Assembly: GCF_022763305.1 (NCBI RefSeq)
Contig: NZ_JALEGT010000019.1
Location: 1-64,000, forward strand
Direction: 5' to 3'
DNA: 64,000 nucleotides
Source: Marivita sp.
GTDB taxonomy: Bacteria; Pseudomonadota; Alphaproteobacteria; Rhodobacterales; Rhodobacteraceae
Shown here: piece by piece, positions 14,426-23,893 of the stretch
Position numbering within the stretch: the stretch's first letter is position 1
Layout: every line of letters starts with the position of its first letter
Notes under the pieces: generated by a model
Told to the model about the DNA's origin: nothing
The model's input: only the letters and a program-made list of their open reading frames with translations
Databases searched by the model: none
Made by a program: the position numbers and the translations under genes

Positions 14426-16594
14426 ATGACTGATTCACGACGCGGGAAGAACCGTCTGGTCGCGGACCGGCGATATCCCAAGACGCAAACGAAGGCGTCC
14501 AAGCCACGCAAGGCCGCCCCGGCCAAGCGCAAACCGACGCGAACAAAGGCCAAACGTGGCGGGATCATCGGCTTTTTTACCGGGATCGTCAGCTGGGTCT
14601 TCCGGTTCTTCTTTCGGCTTTTCATACGGGCCGGGATTGTCGCGGCGCTGATCATTGCCGGGTTCGTCGCCTATGAGTACACCACCCTGCCGGAAGTTTC
14701 CGACGCTCTGGATGGGCGCGCGCGCGGCTCGGTGCAGCTTCTGGACCGCGACGGCGTGGCCTTTGCCTGGCGCGGCGATCAGTTCGGCGGGGTGGTCACG
14801 ACCGACACTGTGTCGCCGCATCTGAAGAACGCGGTCATCGCCACCGAGGACCGGCGCTTTTACAGCCATCTGGGGATTTCTCCGCGCGGCATCGCCTCGG
14901 CGGTGCGGATCAACCTGTCCGAAGGGCGCGGGCCGCTGTCCGGGCATGGCGGGTCCACGATCACGCAGCAGACCGCAAAACTGCTGTGTCTGGGCGTGAC
15001 CTATGACCCCAACAGCTGGAAGAACGAGGCCGAGTATGTGGCGGATTGCCGACGCGGTTCGCTTTATCGCAAGGCAAAGGAAGCGGTTTATGCACTTGCG
15101 ATGGAGATCAAGTACACCAAGGACGAGATCCTCTCGATCTACCTGAACCGTGCCTATATGGGCGGCGGTGCCTACGGCGCGGCAGCGGCGGCAGAGCGAT
15201 ATTTCTCCAAACCGGCCTCGGCGCTGACCCCGCAGGAAAGCGCGATGATCGCCGGTCTGCTGACGGCCCCGTCCAGCCTTGCGCCCACATCGAACCTCGA
15301 ACGCTCGCAGGCGCGCGCGGCTACGGTGCTGAGGCTCATGAACGAGCAGGGCTACCTGACGGATGCCGAGATGCAGGCCGCGCAGGCCAACCCCGCTACC
15401 TTGTCCGACAAGGCCCAGACCCAGACGGGCGGCTATTTCGCAGACTGGGTCATGCAGTCCGGACCAGACTTTTTCACCCGCGACACGACCGAGGATGTGG
15501 TGATTTCCACGACACTGGACCAGCGCATCCAGAAAGCGGCGGAAGATGCGATCAAGACGGTTTTCGCGACCAAGGTCCGCGAAGGGTCCAAGGCGCAGGC
15601 GGCGATTGTCGTCATGTCCGCCGATGGCGCGGTACGCGGCATGGTGGGTGGCCGACAGACCAACGTTTCGGGCGTGTTCAACCGCGCCACACAGGCCAAG
15701 CGCCAGACCGGATCGGCCTTCAAACCGTTTGTCTATGCCACTGCGCTGGAGTTGGGCTACAGCCCCTATGACCGGGTGACGGATGAACCCTTCTGCATGA
15801 ACATTCCCGGATCGGGCCGTTGGTGCCCCGAGAATTATTCGGGCAATCACTATGGTTCGGTGACGCTGACCGAAGCGCTCGCCAAGAGCCTGAACATCCC
15901 CGCAGTCAAGGTATCGGAATCCGTGGGCCGCGATCTCGTGCGCAAAGTGTCGGAGGATTTCGGCATCCAGAGTTCCCTGACGGATACACCCGCGCTGGCC
16001 CTGGGCGCCTCGGAAGCCTCGCTGCTGGAAATGACAGGGGCCTATGCCGGCATCCTGAACGGGGGGTCGTCCGTGACACCCTATGGCCTCAAGGAATTGC
16101 GGCTGGTGGGTGAGGAGCAGCCTCTGATGGGATCGGGCGGCGGCATCGGGGAACGCGTAATCAACGAAGAAGCGGCGCGGCAATTGGTCTGGATGATGGA
16201 GAAGGTCATCACTCAGGGCACCGGGCGGCGGGCAAAGCTGCCTGACAGGCAGGTTGCTGGCAAGACGGGCACATCGCAGGAAGCGCGGGATGCATGGTTC
16301 ATCGGCTTCACCGCGGATTACGTCGCGGGGGTCTGGATGGGCTATGACGACAATACGCCTCTGGCCGGTGTCACCGGGAGCGGCCTTCCGGCCGAGATCT
16401 GGCATGAGGCGATGGTGCGCGTACATGATGGGTTGCCCGTGCGCCCCTTGCCGATGATCGAGCCGACCCCGCCACGCCAGGTGGCCGAGCCGCAACAGCA
16501 GTCCCCCGCCCCCCAACAGCAACAGCGCCAGGGCGGCAATGCGCTCGAGAATGCACTGAACCAATTGTTGCGCGACATTCTCGGGCAGAACTGA
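14426..16594 (+). CDS. class A penicillin-binding protein (PBP1A family)
   Basis: Product of 722 residues. A very basic cytoplasmic tail (1-45) precedes one membrane helix (about 62-83). The glycosyltransferase-51 domain (about 100-290) has the catalytic Glu141 in VIATEDRRFYSHLGIS, plus GGSTITQQ and the YLNRAYMGGGAYG block. The transpeptidase domain (about 350-650) has the Ser-x-x-Lys nucleophile at Ser430 (TGSAFKP), the SLN motif in AKSLNIPAVK and KTGTSQ. The tail is rich in Gln and Pro. It polymerises glycan strands and cross-links peptides in the periplasm. A Cys-containing insertion (LLCLGVTYDPN...ADCRR) in the GT domain may form a disulfide. It is divergent from glnK and stands alone. 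Confidence 0.95.
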   Translation: MTDSRRGKNRLVADRRYPKTQTKASKPRKAAPAKRKPTRTKAKRGGIIGFFTGIVSWVFRFFFRLFIRAGIVAALIIAGFVAYEYTTLPEVSDALDGRARGSVQLLDRDGVAFAWRGDQFGGVVTTDTVSPHLKNAVIATEDRRFYSHLGISPRGIASAVRINLSEGRGPLSGHGGSTITQQTAKLLCLGVTYDPNSWKNEAEYVADCRRGSLYRKAKEAVYALAMEIKYTKDEILSIYLNRAYMGGGAYGAAAAAERYFSKPASALTPQESAMIAGLLTAPSSLAPTSNLERSQARAATVLRLMNEQGYLTDAEMQAAQANPATLSDKAQTQTGGYFADWVMQSGPDFFTRDTTEDVVISTTLDQRIQKAAEDAIKTVFATKVREGSKAQAAIVVMSADGAVRGMVGGRQTNVSGVFNRATQAKRQTGSAFKPFVYATALELGYSPYDRVTDEPFCMNIPGSGRWCPENYSGNHYGSVTLTEALAKSLNIPAVKVSESVGRDLVRKVSEDFGIQSSLTDTPALALGASEASLLEMTGAYAGILNGGSSVTPYGLKELRLVGEEQPLMGSGGGIGERVINEEAARQLVWMMEKVITQGTGRRAKLPDRQVAGKTGTSQEARDAWFIGFTADYVAGVWMGYDDNTPLAGVTGSGLPAEIWHEAMVRVHDGLPVRPLPMIEPTPPRQVAEPQQQSPAPQQQQRQGGNALENALNQLLRDILGQN

Positions 16595-16687
16595 CGCCTT
16601 GCGATCACGGGGAAAAGGGCCGTCTTTCCCCTTCCCATTTCCGGCAGTGCGCAATAGCGTCCGCACAAACGAGAAAGGGGAGACATC

Positions 16688-17149
16688 ATGACCAACGCCA
16701 TCGACGCCCGTCTTGCAGAGCTGGGCCTGACCCTGCCGGATGCCCCGGCCCCGGCGGCCAATTATGTGCCGTTCGTGCAGACCGGAAACCAGATCTACGT
16801 GTCGGGTCAGTTGCCGACCGGGCCGGACGGGCTGATCAAGGGCAAGCTGGGCGACGATCTGGATGCCGAAGCTGGTGCCGAAGCCGCGAAATATTGCGCG
16901 CTGGCCCTGCTGTCGCAGGCGCGCAAGGCTGCCGGTGGTGATCTGAGCCGGGTGCGTGTGGTCAAGCTGGTGGGTTTCGTGAACTCGACCGCGGATTTCG
17001 GCGACCAGCCCAAGGTGGTGAACGGGGCGTCCGACCTGATGGTCAACGTACTGGGCGACAACGGCCGTCATGCGCGCTCTGCGGTGTCGGCGGCGTCGCT
17101 GCCCTTTGGTGTGGCGGTCGAAATCGAAGGGATTTTCGAACTGCTATGA
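16688..17149 (+). CDS. RidA family protein
   Basis: Product of 153 residues, belonging to the longer YjgF/RidA subgroup. Marks include YVPFVQTGNQIYVSGQLP, the central VVKLVGFVNSTADFGDQPKVVNGASDLM and the C-terminal ARSAVSAASLPFGVAVEIEGIFE. An Arg (HARSAVSAASLP) sits where RidA enzymes bind the substrate carboxylate. Canonical RidA proteins hydrolyse reactive imine/enamine intermediates made by PLP enzymes; this subgroup is less well studied. A GGGGAGA site precedes the ATG. Its stop overlaps the start of the GDPD gene (ATGA), so the two are translationally coupled. Confidence 0.92.
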   Translation: MTNAIDARLAELGLTLPDAPAPAANYVPFVQTGNQIYVSGQLPTGPDGLIKGKLGDDLDAEAGAEAAKYCALALLSQARKAAGGDLSRVRVVKLVGFVNSTADFGDQPKVVNGASDLMVNVLGDNGRHARSAVSAASLPFGVAVEIEGIFELL

Positions 17150-17901
17150 CCCGGCTGCCCTCTGCGTTTCTGACCCGCCCGATTGCGCATCGCGGTTTGC
17201 ACAACAAGGCCGAAGGGGTGATCGAAAACAGCCCCTCGGCCTTTGCTGCGGCGATGGCCGCCGGATATCCGATCGAGCTTGACCTGCAACTGTCGCGCGA
17301 TGGCGTGCCGATGGTGTTTCACGACGACACGCTGGATCGGCTGACGGCAGAGACAGGCGCGGTGCGGGGCCGGGATGCGGCAGACCTTCAAGCGCTGACG
17401 ATCAAGGGCGGCACCGACCGGCTTCCGACGCTGGCACAGGTCCTGGATCAGGTGAACGGCGCGGTTCCGCTGCTGATCGAGTTGAAGGACCAGCACGGCG
17501 CGATGGGCGACACCGATGGTGCGCTGGAGCGGGCGGCGTTGGATGTCCTCAAGGGCTATGACGGCGCGTTTGCCCTGATGTCCTTCAACCCCAGCATGGT
17601 GGCCAAGGTGGCGGAACTGTCGCCGGACACGCCGCGCGGGATCATCGGGTGCGCGTGGCGCAAGATCGACGAGCCGCATGTACCCGTGGATCGCCGGGCC
17701 GAACTCGCCACTATTCCCGGTTTCGAAGACATGGATGCAGATTTTTTGAGCCACGACCATACGAACCTCGACGCGCCCCGTGTGGAACAGCTCAAGGCGC
17801 GGGGTGTGCCGATCCTGTGCTGGACGATCCGCAGCGCAGAGCAGGAACGCCTTTCCCGCAAAGTTGCTGACAACATCACGTTTGAAGGCTACGCGGCTTG
17901 A
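17146..17901 (+). CDS. glycerophosphodiester phosphodiesterase
   Basis: Product of 251 residues with the GDPD TIM-barrel signature: AHRGLHNKAEGVIENSPSAF (catalytic His and the Glu of the EN pair), IELDLQLSRDGVPMVFHDDTLDRLT (the second metal and His set), LLIELKD and a C-terminal GVPILCWTIRS. There is no signal peptide, so it is cytoplasmic. It would cleave glycerophosphodiesters from lipid turnover to glycerol-3-phosphate and an alcohol. It overlaps the RidA gene by four bases and is followed after 48 bases by the GNAT gene. Confidence 0.92.
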   Translation: MTRLPSAFLTRPIAHRGLHNKAEGVIENSPSAFAAAMAAGYPIELDLQLSRDGVPMVFHDDTLDRLTAETGAVRGRDAADLQALTIKGGTDRLPTLAQVLDQVNGAVPLLIELKDQHGAMGDTDGALERAALDVLKGYDGAFALMSFNPSMVAKVAELSPDTPRGIIGCAWRKIDEPHVPVDRRAELATIPGFEDMDADFLSHDHTNLDAPRVEQLKARGVPILCWTIRSAEQERLSRKVADNITFEGYAA

Positions 17902-17949
17902 TCCGCGCCTGATCAGACCCACGTAGCACCGCGTAACCAAGGAACGGAC

Positions 17950-19149
17950 ATGTCCGACCCAACCGACGCGCCCACAATCGCCATTTCGATGCACGGATCG
18001 CTGTCGCAGATCGCGGCAGAGGACTGGGACGCCTGCGCGTGCCCCGAAGTGGCCGATGGCGGACGGGCGTTTGATCCGTTCACAACCCATCGCTGGCTGA
18101 AGGCGTTTGAGGACAGCCGGTCGGTCGGGGCCGGGACGGGCTGGGATCCGCGCTACATGACCGCGGAAATAGACGATCAGATCATCGCCTGCGCGCCACT
18201 TTACGCCAAAAGTCACAGCCAGGGCGAATACATCTTCGATCACAACTGGGCGCATGCGTGGGAACGCGCGGGTGGGCGGTACTATCCCAAGCTGCAGATC
18301 GCCGTACCTTTCACGCCTGCCACGGGCCGCCGATTCCTGACCCGTCCCGGGTTCGAGGTGGAAGGCATCAGCGCGCTTGTTCAGGGCGCGGTGCAGGTGG
18401 CTTCCGAGAACCAGCTTTCGTCGCTTCACATCACCTTCTGCACCGAAGCCGAAGCGATTGCCGGAGAGCAGATCGGTCTTCTGCGGCGGCGGACGCAGCA
18501 ATATCACTGGGAAAACCGGGGCTATGCTGATTTCGACAGCTTTCTGGCCGAGCTGAGTTCGCGCAAACGCAAGACCATCCGCAAGGAACGCGAGCGGGCG
18601 CAGGGTTTCGGCGGGACAATCCACCAATTCACCGGAGACCAGATCCAGCCCGATCACTGGGAGGCATTCTGGACATTCTATCAGGACACCGGTGCGCGCA
18701 AATGGGGGACGCCTTACCTCACCCGCAAGTTCTTCGATATTGCACAAGAGCGGTTGCGCGATGACATTTTGCTGGTGCTGGCCGAACGTGACGGTCGCTG
18801 GGTTGCGGGCGCGATGAACGTGATCGGCCGCGATACGCTTTACGGTCGATATTGGGGCTGTATCGAGGATCACCCCTGCCTGCATTTCGAACTGTGTTAT
18901 TATCAGGCCATGGATTATGCCATCGCGCAGGGTCAATCCCGGGTCGAAGCCGGGGCGCAGGGGGAACACAAGCTCGCACGCGGGTATCTGCCGGTCTACA
19001 CCCATTCGCTGCACTGGATCGCGGATCCCGGATTTTCGGACGCGATTGCCCGGTACCTGCAGGCCGAAACCGAGGCAGTCGGTCAGGATATCGAGGTTCT
19101 GACCAGCTATGGCCCGTTCCGCAAAGTCAGCACGGAGGAACATCAATGA
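17950..19149 (+). CDS. FemAB-like GNAT family protein (PF04339 type)
   Basis: Product of 399 residues of the peptidogalycan biosynthesis/recognition family, which has a double GNAT-like fold. Typical blocks are [19 protein letters not shown] near residue 40, [37 protein letters not shown] near 100-135, [20 protein letters not shown] near 200, and [31 protein letters not shown] near 300. The substrate of the family is not known. It starts after AAGGAAC and its stop overlaps the start of the pterin dehydratase gene by four bases. Confidence 0.85.
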   Translation: MSDPTDAPTIAISMHGSLSQIAAEDWDACACPEVADGGRAFDPFTTHRWLKAFEDSRSVGAGTGWDPRYMTAEIDDQIIACAPLYAKSHSQGEYIFDHNWAHAWERAGGRYYPKLQIAVPFTPATGRRFLTRPGFEVEGISALVQGAVQVASENQLSSLHITFCTEAEAIAGEQIGLLRRRTQQYHWENRGYADFDSFLAELSSRKRKTIRKERERAQGFGGTIHQFTGDQIQPDHWEAFWTFYQDTGARKWGTPYLTRKFFDIAQERLRDDILLVLAERDGRWVAGAMNVIGRDTLYGRYWGCIEDHPCLHFELCYYQAMDYAIAQGQSRVEAGAQGEHKLARGYLPVYTHSLHWIADPGFSDAIARYLQAETEAVGQDIEVLTSYGPFRKVSTEEHQ

Positions 19150-19436
19150 CCGAAAAACTATCCGATACCGCACGCAAGACCGTTCTGGGACCGCTGCTCG
19201 AGGCGGGATGGACGCTTGTCGACGACAAGGACGCCATCACGAAGACCTATCAGTTCAAGGACTTCACCGAAGCGTTCGGCTGGATGGCGCGCGCCGCACT
19301 CTGGGCCGAGAAATGGAACCACCACCCCGAATGGTTCAACGTCTACAACAAGGTCGATGTCACGTTGACGACCCATGACGTGGGCGGACTGTCGACCTTG
19401 GATGCCAAACTGGCGCGAAAACTGGATTCGCTTTGA
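19146..19436 (+). CDS. phhB: 4a-hydroxytetrahydrobiopterin dehydratase (pterin-4-alpha-carbinolamine dehydratase)
   Basis: Product of 96 residues, the normal size. The signature [30 protein letters not shown] includes the adjacent His pair and the third His of the active site. It dehydrates the 4a-carbinolamine made by aromatic amino acid hydroxylases, or serves more general pterin recycling. No phenylalanine hydroxylase gene is nearby. Translation is coupled to the GNAT gene (ATGA overlap). Confidence 0.95.
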   Translation: MTEKLSDTARKTVLGPLLEAGWTLVDDKDAITKTYQFKDFTEAFGWMARAALWAEKWNHHPEWFNVYNKVDVTLTTHDVGGLSTLDAKLARKLDSL

Positions 19437-19551
19437 TCGGTCGCGTTTTCGGACGCCCCACGACTACGATTTCACGGTTTTTTCAGTGAGGGAACAGACG
19501 CAAGTCTGCTAGCATCTCGGACATTGAGTTTGGTCATTTCCGTGTGATGGT

Positions 19552-21291
19552 ATGTCTCTTTCGACAAATGAACGTCTGACGCACCTTGTCTACGAAGCGT
19601 CGCTCGACAATTCGCTGTTGCCCGAGTTGATCCTTGAACTGACGGAACAGGTGCAGATGGCAACCGACGGTCGCATGATCGAGGCGGATCAGCGGCACGA
19701 TCTGAGCGACCTGATGATCCATTTCCGCCGCGCCATCGAAATCTCGGAAAAGATGGTGCGACTTCAGGAACGGGAATCCGATCTTGCCGCTGTTTTGGGA
19801 ACCTTTGCCGTCGGCATCGCTCTTGTCGATGACAGCGGTGCGCCATTGGTCATCAATCAGGCGATGCGCGAAACCGGGCTTGCGCTGGATGCCCCGATCC
19901 GGCTTCTGCCCGCGGGCAGCCCAAGTGACACCGAAGACAAGGCCAAGCCCCTGTCCCGTTGGGTGTCGGAGTCCAACCGGCTTGAGGCACCTCAATCGCT
20001 GATGACCCGCGACAGTGACACCACCTACCTCTTGCTGCCTCGGCAAGAGGCCATTCGCATGGGGTTTCCGGCCAAGGCGGCGGCGGTTCTGGTGGCAACC
20101 AACCCCAACACGGCCGATGGCCTGCGCGCCTTGGCAAGCGCCCATGGCCTTACACTGCGCGAGCAGGCGTTGGTGCGTGGCCTTATGGAGACCAGCGATC
20201 TCCGGGCCGCCAGCGAGGCCATGGGGATCAGCTACGAATCCGGACGGACCTATCTCAAGCGGGTGTTCGAAAAGACCGGGCTGACCAGCCAGGTCGACCT
20301 GATCAACACGATTGCGAAAAGCCCTTTGTCGATGTTCCGGCAGCGCGAGACCACCGACGCCGAACGGTTTCAGGTGCGACGCCTTCTGCGCCTGCCCGAT
20401 GGGCGCATGCTCGAATATTTCATTCTCGGGCCTGAAGACGGCCGCCCCGTGGTTCTGTTCGACGCGCTGTCGGGTTCATCCATCGACCTCACCGGCTTTC
20501 CACGCCAGTACCTTGAACATCTGGACCACTACGGGGTGCGCCTGATCATGCCCTGTCGTCCGGGGATCTACCGGTCGGACTTCAAGAAGATGACGAGCCT
20601 GCGCGATTTTGCGCCCGATCTGGAATGCCTGATCGACACTCTGGGCTATGCGCAGGTGTCGTTGATGAGCTTTTCCTTCGGATCGGGCATCGCGCTTGCG
20701 ACGGCGCATGAAATGCCGGACCGCATTCGAAAGGTGCTGCTGTCCTCACCCAGCTATCCCGTCTACAAGCACGACAACTGGCGCGAACTGGACCAGTTCT
20801 ACCATCTGTCTGCCGTGCTCGCACAGCGCTGGCCCGCGATGTTCCGACAATTGATTCCGTTCCTGGTGCGGTCAATCATCCAGAACGCGCCCCGCTATAT
20901 GGAACGCTATTGCAACCGCACGCCAAGCGCCCATGATGTGGAGCTGCTGTCTCACCCGACCATCGGCATCCGCTCTTCGCGCATGCTGGAAGAGCGCACC
21001 GCAGGTGGCGTGAATGGCATGGTCGAGGAGAACCTGCTGAACTCGCGCGGATGGGATTTCGACGTGCGGCATATCCTGGCCGAGGTCGAGATCTACCACG
21101 GTGCCGATGACAATGTCGCGCCGGCCCAAGGTGGCCAGCTTCTCTCGCAGCATCTGCCCAATGCCCGGTTCACCCTGTTCAACGACAGGGGACATTATCA
21201 GCACATTTCCAGCTGGCCCTGGATGGTCGCGCGGGCAGCCGGTCTGGACGTGCCGCCCTATGACCGGACCTATACGATCCCGCCAGTCTGA
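19552..21291 (+). CDS. LuxR-type HTH / alpha-beta hydrolase fusion protein
   Basis: Product of 579 residues with three parts. Residues 1-70 are helical. Residues about 75-190 look PAS-like (VLGTFAVGIALVDDSGAPLVINQAM). Residues 200-255 are a LuxR-type HTH: LTLREQALVRGLMETSDLRAASEAMGISYESGRTYLKRVFEKTG. Residues 275-579 are an alpha/beta hydrolase with nucleophile Ser375 in LMSFSFGSG, an acid in YHGADDNVAP and a His in NDRGHYQH, so the triad looks complete. It has no signal peptide. Putting the DNA-binding domain before the enzyme suggests a regulator that binds or turns over an ester or lactone ligand; that is inference. No ribosome site is obvious before the ATG. Confidence 0.85.
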   Translation: MSLSTNERLTHLVYEASLDNSLLPELILELTEQVQMATDGRMIEADQRHDLSDLMIHFRRAIEISEKMVRLQERESDLAAVLGTFAVGIALVDDSGAPLVINQAMRETGLALDAPIRLLPAGSPSDTEDKAKPLSRWVSESNRLEAPQSLMTRDSDTTYLLLPRQEAIRMGFPAKAAAVLVATNPNTADGLRALASAHGLTLREQALVRGLMETSDLRAASEAMGISYESGRTYLKRVFEKTGLTSQVDLINTIAKSPLSMFRQRETTDAERFQVRRLLRLPDGRMLEYFILGPEDGRPVVLFDALSGSSIDLTGFPRQYLEHLDHYGVRLIMPCRPGIYRSDFKKMTSLRDFAPDLECLIDTLGYAQVSLMSFSFGSGIALATAHEMPDRIRKVLLSSPSYPVYKHDNWRELDQFYHLSAVLAQRWPAMFRQLIPFLVRSIIQNAPRYMERYCNRTPSAHDVELLSHPTIGIRSSRMLEERTAGGVNGMVEENLLNSRGWDFDVRHILAEVEIYHGADDNVAPAQGGQLLSQHLPNARFTLFNDRGHYQHISSWPWMVARAAGLDVPPYDRTYTIPPV

Positions 21292-21400
21292 CCCTTACGG
21301 CACTTTGTCCCCGTTTGGGGATATTGCACCGCGACGGCCTTCCCTAAGGTCATCTTACTGAGCCTTTTTAAGCACCAAAATTTTTTGAGAAGCCATTGTA

Positions 21401-22057
21401 ATGCCAAGCATTTTGACGAATGTCGCTGCCTACGAGCGCCTGGCAAAAGAACGCCAGATGATATCACATATTGATCGGGACATCATAGCTCTCGGCGGCG
21501 ACTTCATCCCCGAGAGGTCCGACTGGGTCTCTCTGTTTTATGACAGCGGCCACAAGGTGACATCCGATGATGGCAGCCAGTTTGCCTATCGTGCCATCAC
21601 AACCCGGGGCGAATTCCTCTGGTTCGTCTTCTCGAAAGGCAAGTCGCGCGGATATCATTCCGAAGCGACCTGTCCCTTCGCCGCATTTGAAGAGGCGCGC
21701 ACGGCACTTGACCAGCGCCGAAGGATCAAGACGCGCTGGGACGAGGTCCGACGGGTCGCCCGTGCATTGCGGCAACGGCGCATGCGGTTCGACATCCTGA
21801 TCGAGGATGCGCACAGTTCTCCGTTATGCCCGATGGGAACACGTCATTTTCTGAGATCGGTTGGATTGCCCGGCATCACGCGCCTGTCCGGGTTCAAGCT
21901 GGCTTGGCTGATGCTCCTCGAACCACAGCTGGGCTTTGTGATTCATCAGGCGGCTTTGCGCGAGGGTGTGTTGCCAGACACCGCATCAGCCGCGGCCATC
22001 TCGCCGATACCGATGCCAGAACAGCGTCCTTCCAAAGTCCTCGCCCCCGCCCCGTGA
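21401..22057 (+). CDS. conserved protein of unknown function
   Basis: Product of 218 residues. I do not recognise the family. It is cytoplasmic by appearance, with no signal peptide or clear membrane helix. It has a central basic helical segment (ARTALDQRRRIKTRWDEVRRVARALRQRRMRF, about 100-131) and a later hydrophobic stretch (LSGFKLAWLMLLEPQLGFVIHQAAL) preceding a Pro-rich tail. An AT-rich leader with a T-rich tract (21361-21390) precedes the ATG. It follows the LuxR-hydrolase gene by 109 bases and precedes the transporter operon by 76, but nothing links it clearly to either. Confidence 0.7.
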   Translation: MPSILTNVAAYERLAKERQMISHIDRDIIALGGDFIPERSDWVSLFYDSGHKVTSDDGSQFAYRAITTRGEFLWFVFSKGKSRGYHSEATCPFAAFEEARTALDQRRRIKTRWDEVRRVARALRQRRMRFDILIEDAHSSPLCPMGTRHFLRSVGLPGITRLSGFKLAWLMLLEPQLGFVIHQAALREGVLPDTASAAAISPIPMPEQRPSKVLAPAP

Positions 22058-22133
22058 GTCGGACGCAGAAAGGCAGGGGATTGCACCGTTTTCCACGTTC
22101 CCTTGCCCAAACGCTTCGCCTAACCTGCCCGCA

Positions 22134-23081
22134 ATGCTGGGCTATATCGTCAAACGACTGGTTTCCCTTGCCATCAGCCTGATCGTGGCCTCGGTGGTCA
22201 TCTTCGTCGTTGTCGAGGTGGCCCCGGGCGACCCCGCCAGCTTCATGCTGGGGATCAACGCACAGCCCGACACAGTCGCGGCCCTGCGCGCAGAGCTTGG
22301 ATTGGATCAGTCGAAACTGGACCGCTACCTGAGCTGGGTGGGCGGAATGCTGACCGGCGATTTCGGCACCTCCTACACCTACCGCACGCCGGTTGCGCAG
22401 ATGATCGCGGACCGGATGTGGGTGTCCTTGCCGCTTGCGCTCTATGCGTTGACCCTCTCCACCCTGATCGCGTTTCCGGCAGGCATCTTTGCGGCCGCGC
22501 GCCGGGGCGGTCCGGGCGATCTGGCGGTAACAGGCGCAACCCAGTTGGGTGTGGCGATCCCGAACTTCTGGTTCGCGATGATGCTCGTGCTGATCTTTGC
22601 AATCCAGTTGCGCTGGTTCAGCGCCGGGGGCTTTCCCGGTTGGGACAAGGGTTTTTGGGGAGGGATGAAGGCGCTGACCCTGCCCGCCATTGCCCTTGCC
22701 CTGCCACAGGCCGCGATCCTGACGCGGGTGATGCGGTCCTCGCTGCTGGACATTCTGGGCGAGGATTTCATGCGTACCGCCCGCGCCAAGGGCCTTTCCG
22801 CGCGCCAAGCGCTTTGGCGGCACGGGCTGCGCAATGCGCTGATCCCGGTGCTGACCATCATCGGCCTGCAATTCGCCTTCCTGATGGCGGGCGCGATCAT
22901 CATTGAACAGGTGTTCTTTCTGCCCGGACTTGGGCGGCTGATCTTTCAGGCCATCACGCAGCGCGATCTGATCGTGGTGGAGTCGGTGGTGATGCTTCTG
23001 GTCTTTGCCGTCATCATGGTGAACTTCCTTGTCGATCTGGCCTACGCCGCGGTCGATCCCCGATTGAGGACACGGACATGA
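22134..23081 (+). CDS. ABC transporter permease, dipeptide/oligopeptide type (DppB-like)
   Basis: Product of 315 residues from the ATG at 22134, where the typical start MLGYIVKRLVSLAISL begins; a longer in-frame start would add an unlikely Pro-rich leader. It has six predicted helices, and the EAA loop contacting the ATPase is seen in DFMRTARAKGLSARQALWRHGLRNALIPVLT. This is the first gene of a tight operon: its stop overlaps the next start by four bases. Family members import peptides, nickel or opines in dipeptide-type (family 5) systems. No binding-protein gene is adjacent, which is unusual. Confidence 0.93.
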   Translation: MLGYIVKRLVSLAISLIVASVVIFVVVEVAPGDPASFMLGINAQPDTVAALRAELGLDQSKLDRYLSWVGGMLTGDFGTSYTYRTPVAQMIADRMWVSLPLALYALTLSTLIAFPAGIFAAARRGGPGDLAVTGATQLGVAIPNFWFAMMLVLIFAIQLRWFSAGGFPGWDKGFWGGMKALTLPAIALALPQAAILTRVMRSSLLDILGEDFMRTARAKGLSARQALWRHGLRNALIPVLTIIGLQFAFLMAGAIIIEQVFFLPGLGRLIFQAITQRDLIVVESVVMLLVFAVIMVNFLVDLAYAAVDPRLRTRT

Positions 23082-23893
23082 GCCGCAACCTGATCCTTGG
23101 CGGGCTGTTGACCGGGGTCTTCGTGATTGCGGCGCTTCTGTCCTTCGTCTGGACGCCGGACAGCGTCGAGGCGATGAACATCGCGAACCGCCTCAAACCG
23201 CCCAGCGCCGACAACCTGCTGGGCACCGATCATTTCGGACGGGACATTCTGTCGATGCTGATGGTCGGCGCGCGCACCTCCATCGCGGTAGCGCTGGTCG
23301 CGGTGGGCATCGGTATGGGAATCGGGGTGCCCCTGGGTCTGGCCGCCGCTGCCCGGCGCGGCGGGATGCTGGACGAGGTCATCATGCGGATGAATGACCT
23401 GATCTTCGCCTTCCCGTCACTGGTCATCGCCATCCTGATCACCGCAGTTTTCGGCCCTTCGGCCACCAATGCGATCATCGCCATCGGTATCTTCAACATC
23501 CCTGTTTTCGCCCGCATCACACGTGGTGCCGCGCTTAGCCTGTGGAAGCGCGAATTCATCATGGCCGCGCAGGTGGCCGGCAAGACGCGCACCCGCATCA
23601 GCGCTGAACACATCCTGCCGAACGTGGCGAACCTGCTGATCGTTCAGGGCACCATCCAGTTTAGTCTTGGCATATTGGCCGAAGCGGGCCTCAGCTATGT
23701 CGGCCTTGGTGCGCAACCGCCAATCCCAAGCTGGGGGCGGATGCTGGCGGATGCGCAGACCATGGTGTCGCTGGCCCCCCATGTGGCACTGATCCCCGGA
23801 CTGACCATCGTGGCGATGGTGCTGGGGCTCAACCTGCTGGGCGACGGACTGCGCGATGCGCTGGACCCCCGCCTCAAGGTGGTCCGCGCATGA
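23078..23893 (+). CDS. ABC transporter permease, dipeptide/oligopeptide type (DppC-like)
   Basis: Product of 271 residues with the DppC pattern: LLGTDHFGRDILSMLMVGARTSI after the first helix, then PLGLAAAARRGGMLDEVIMRMNDLIFAFPSLVIAILI. The EAA loop is KREFIMAAQVAGKTRTRISAEHILPNV. About six helices are predicted. It overlaps both neighbours by four bases (ATGA), so stoichiometric synthesis with the first permease and the ATPase is likely. It pairs with the product of the 22134 gene to form the membrane pore. Confidence 0.94.
   Translation: MSRNLILGGLLTGVFVIAALLSFVWTPDSVEAMNIANRLKPPSADNLLGTDHFGRDILSMLMVGARTSIAVALVAVGIGMGIGVPLGLAAAARRGGMLDEVIMRMNDLIFAFPSLVIAILITAVFGPSATNAIIAIGIFNIPVFARITRGAALSLWKREFIMAAQVAGKTRTRISAEHILPNVANLLIVQGTIQFSLGILAEAGLSYVGLGAQPPIPSWGRMLADAQTMVSLAPHVALIPGLTIVAMVLGLNLLGDGLRDALDPRLKVVRA

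Noticed and set aside
14435-17071. An 878-codon open frame opposite the PBP1A and ridA genes
   Set aside because: High GC keeps antisense frames open. The sequence is rich in Arg, His and Gly with no recognisable domain, whereas the sense strand encodes clear families.
17068-19173. A 701-codon minus-strand frame opposite the GDPD and GNAT genes
   Set aside because: Antisense of two well-supported genes, with low-complexity composition.
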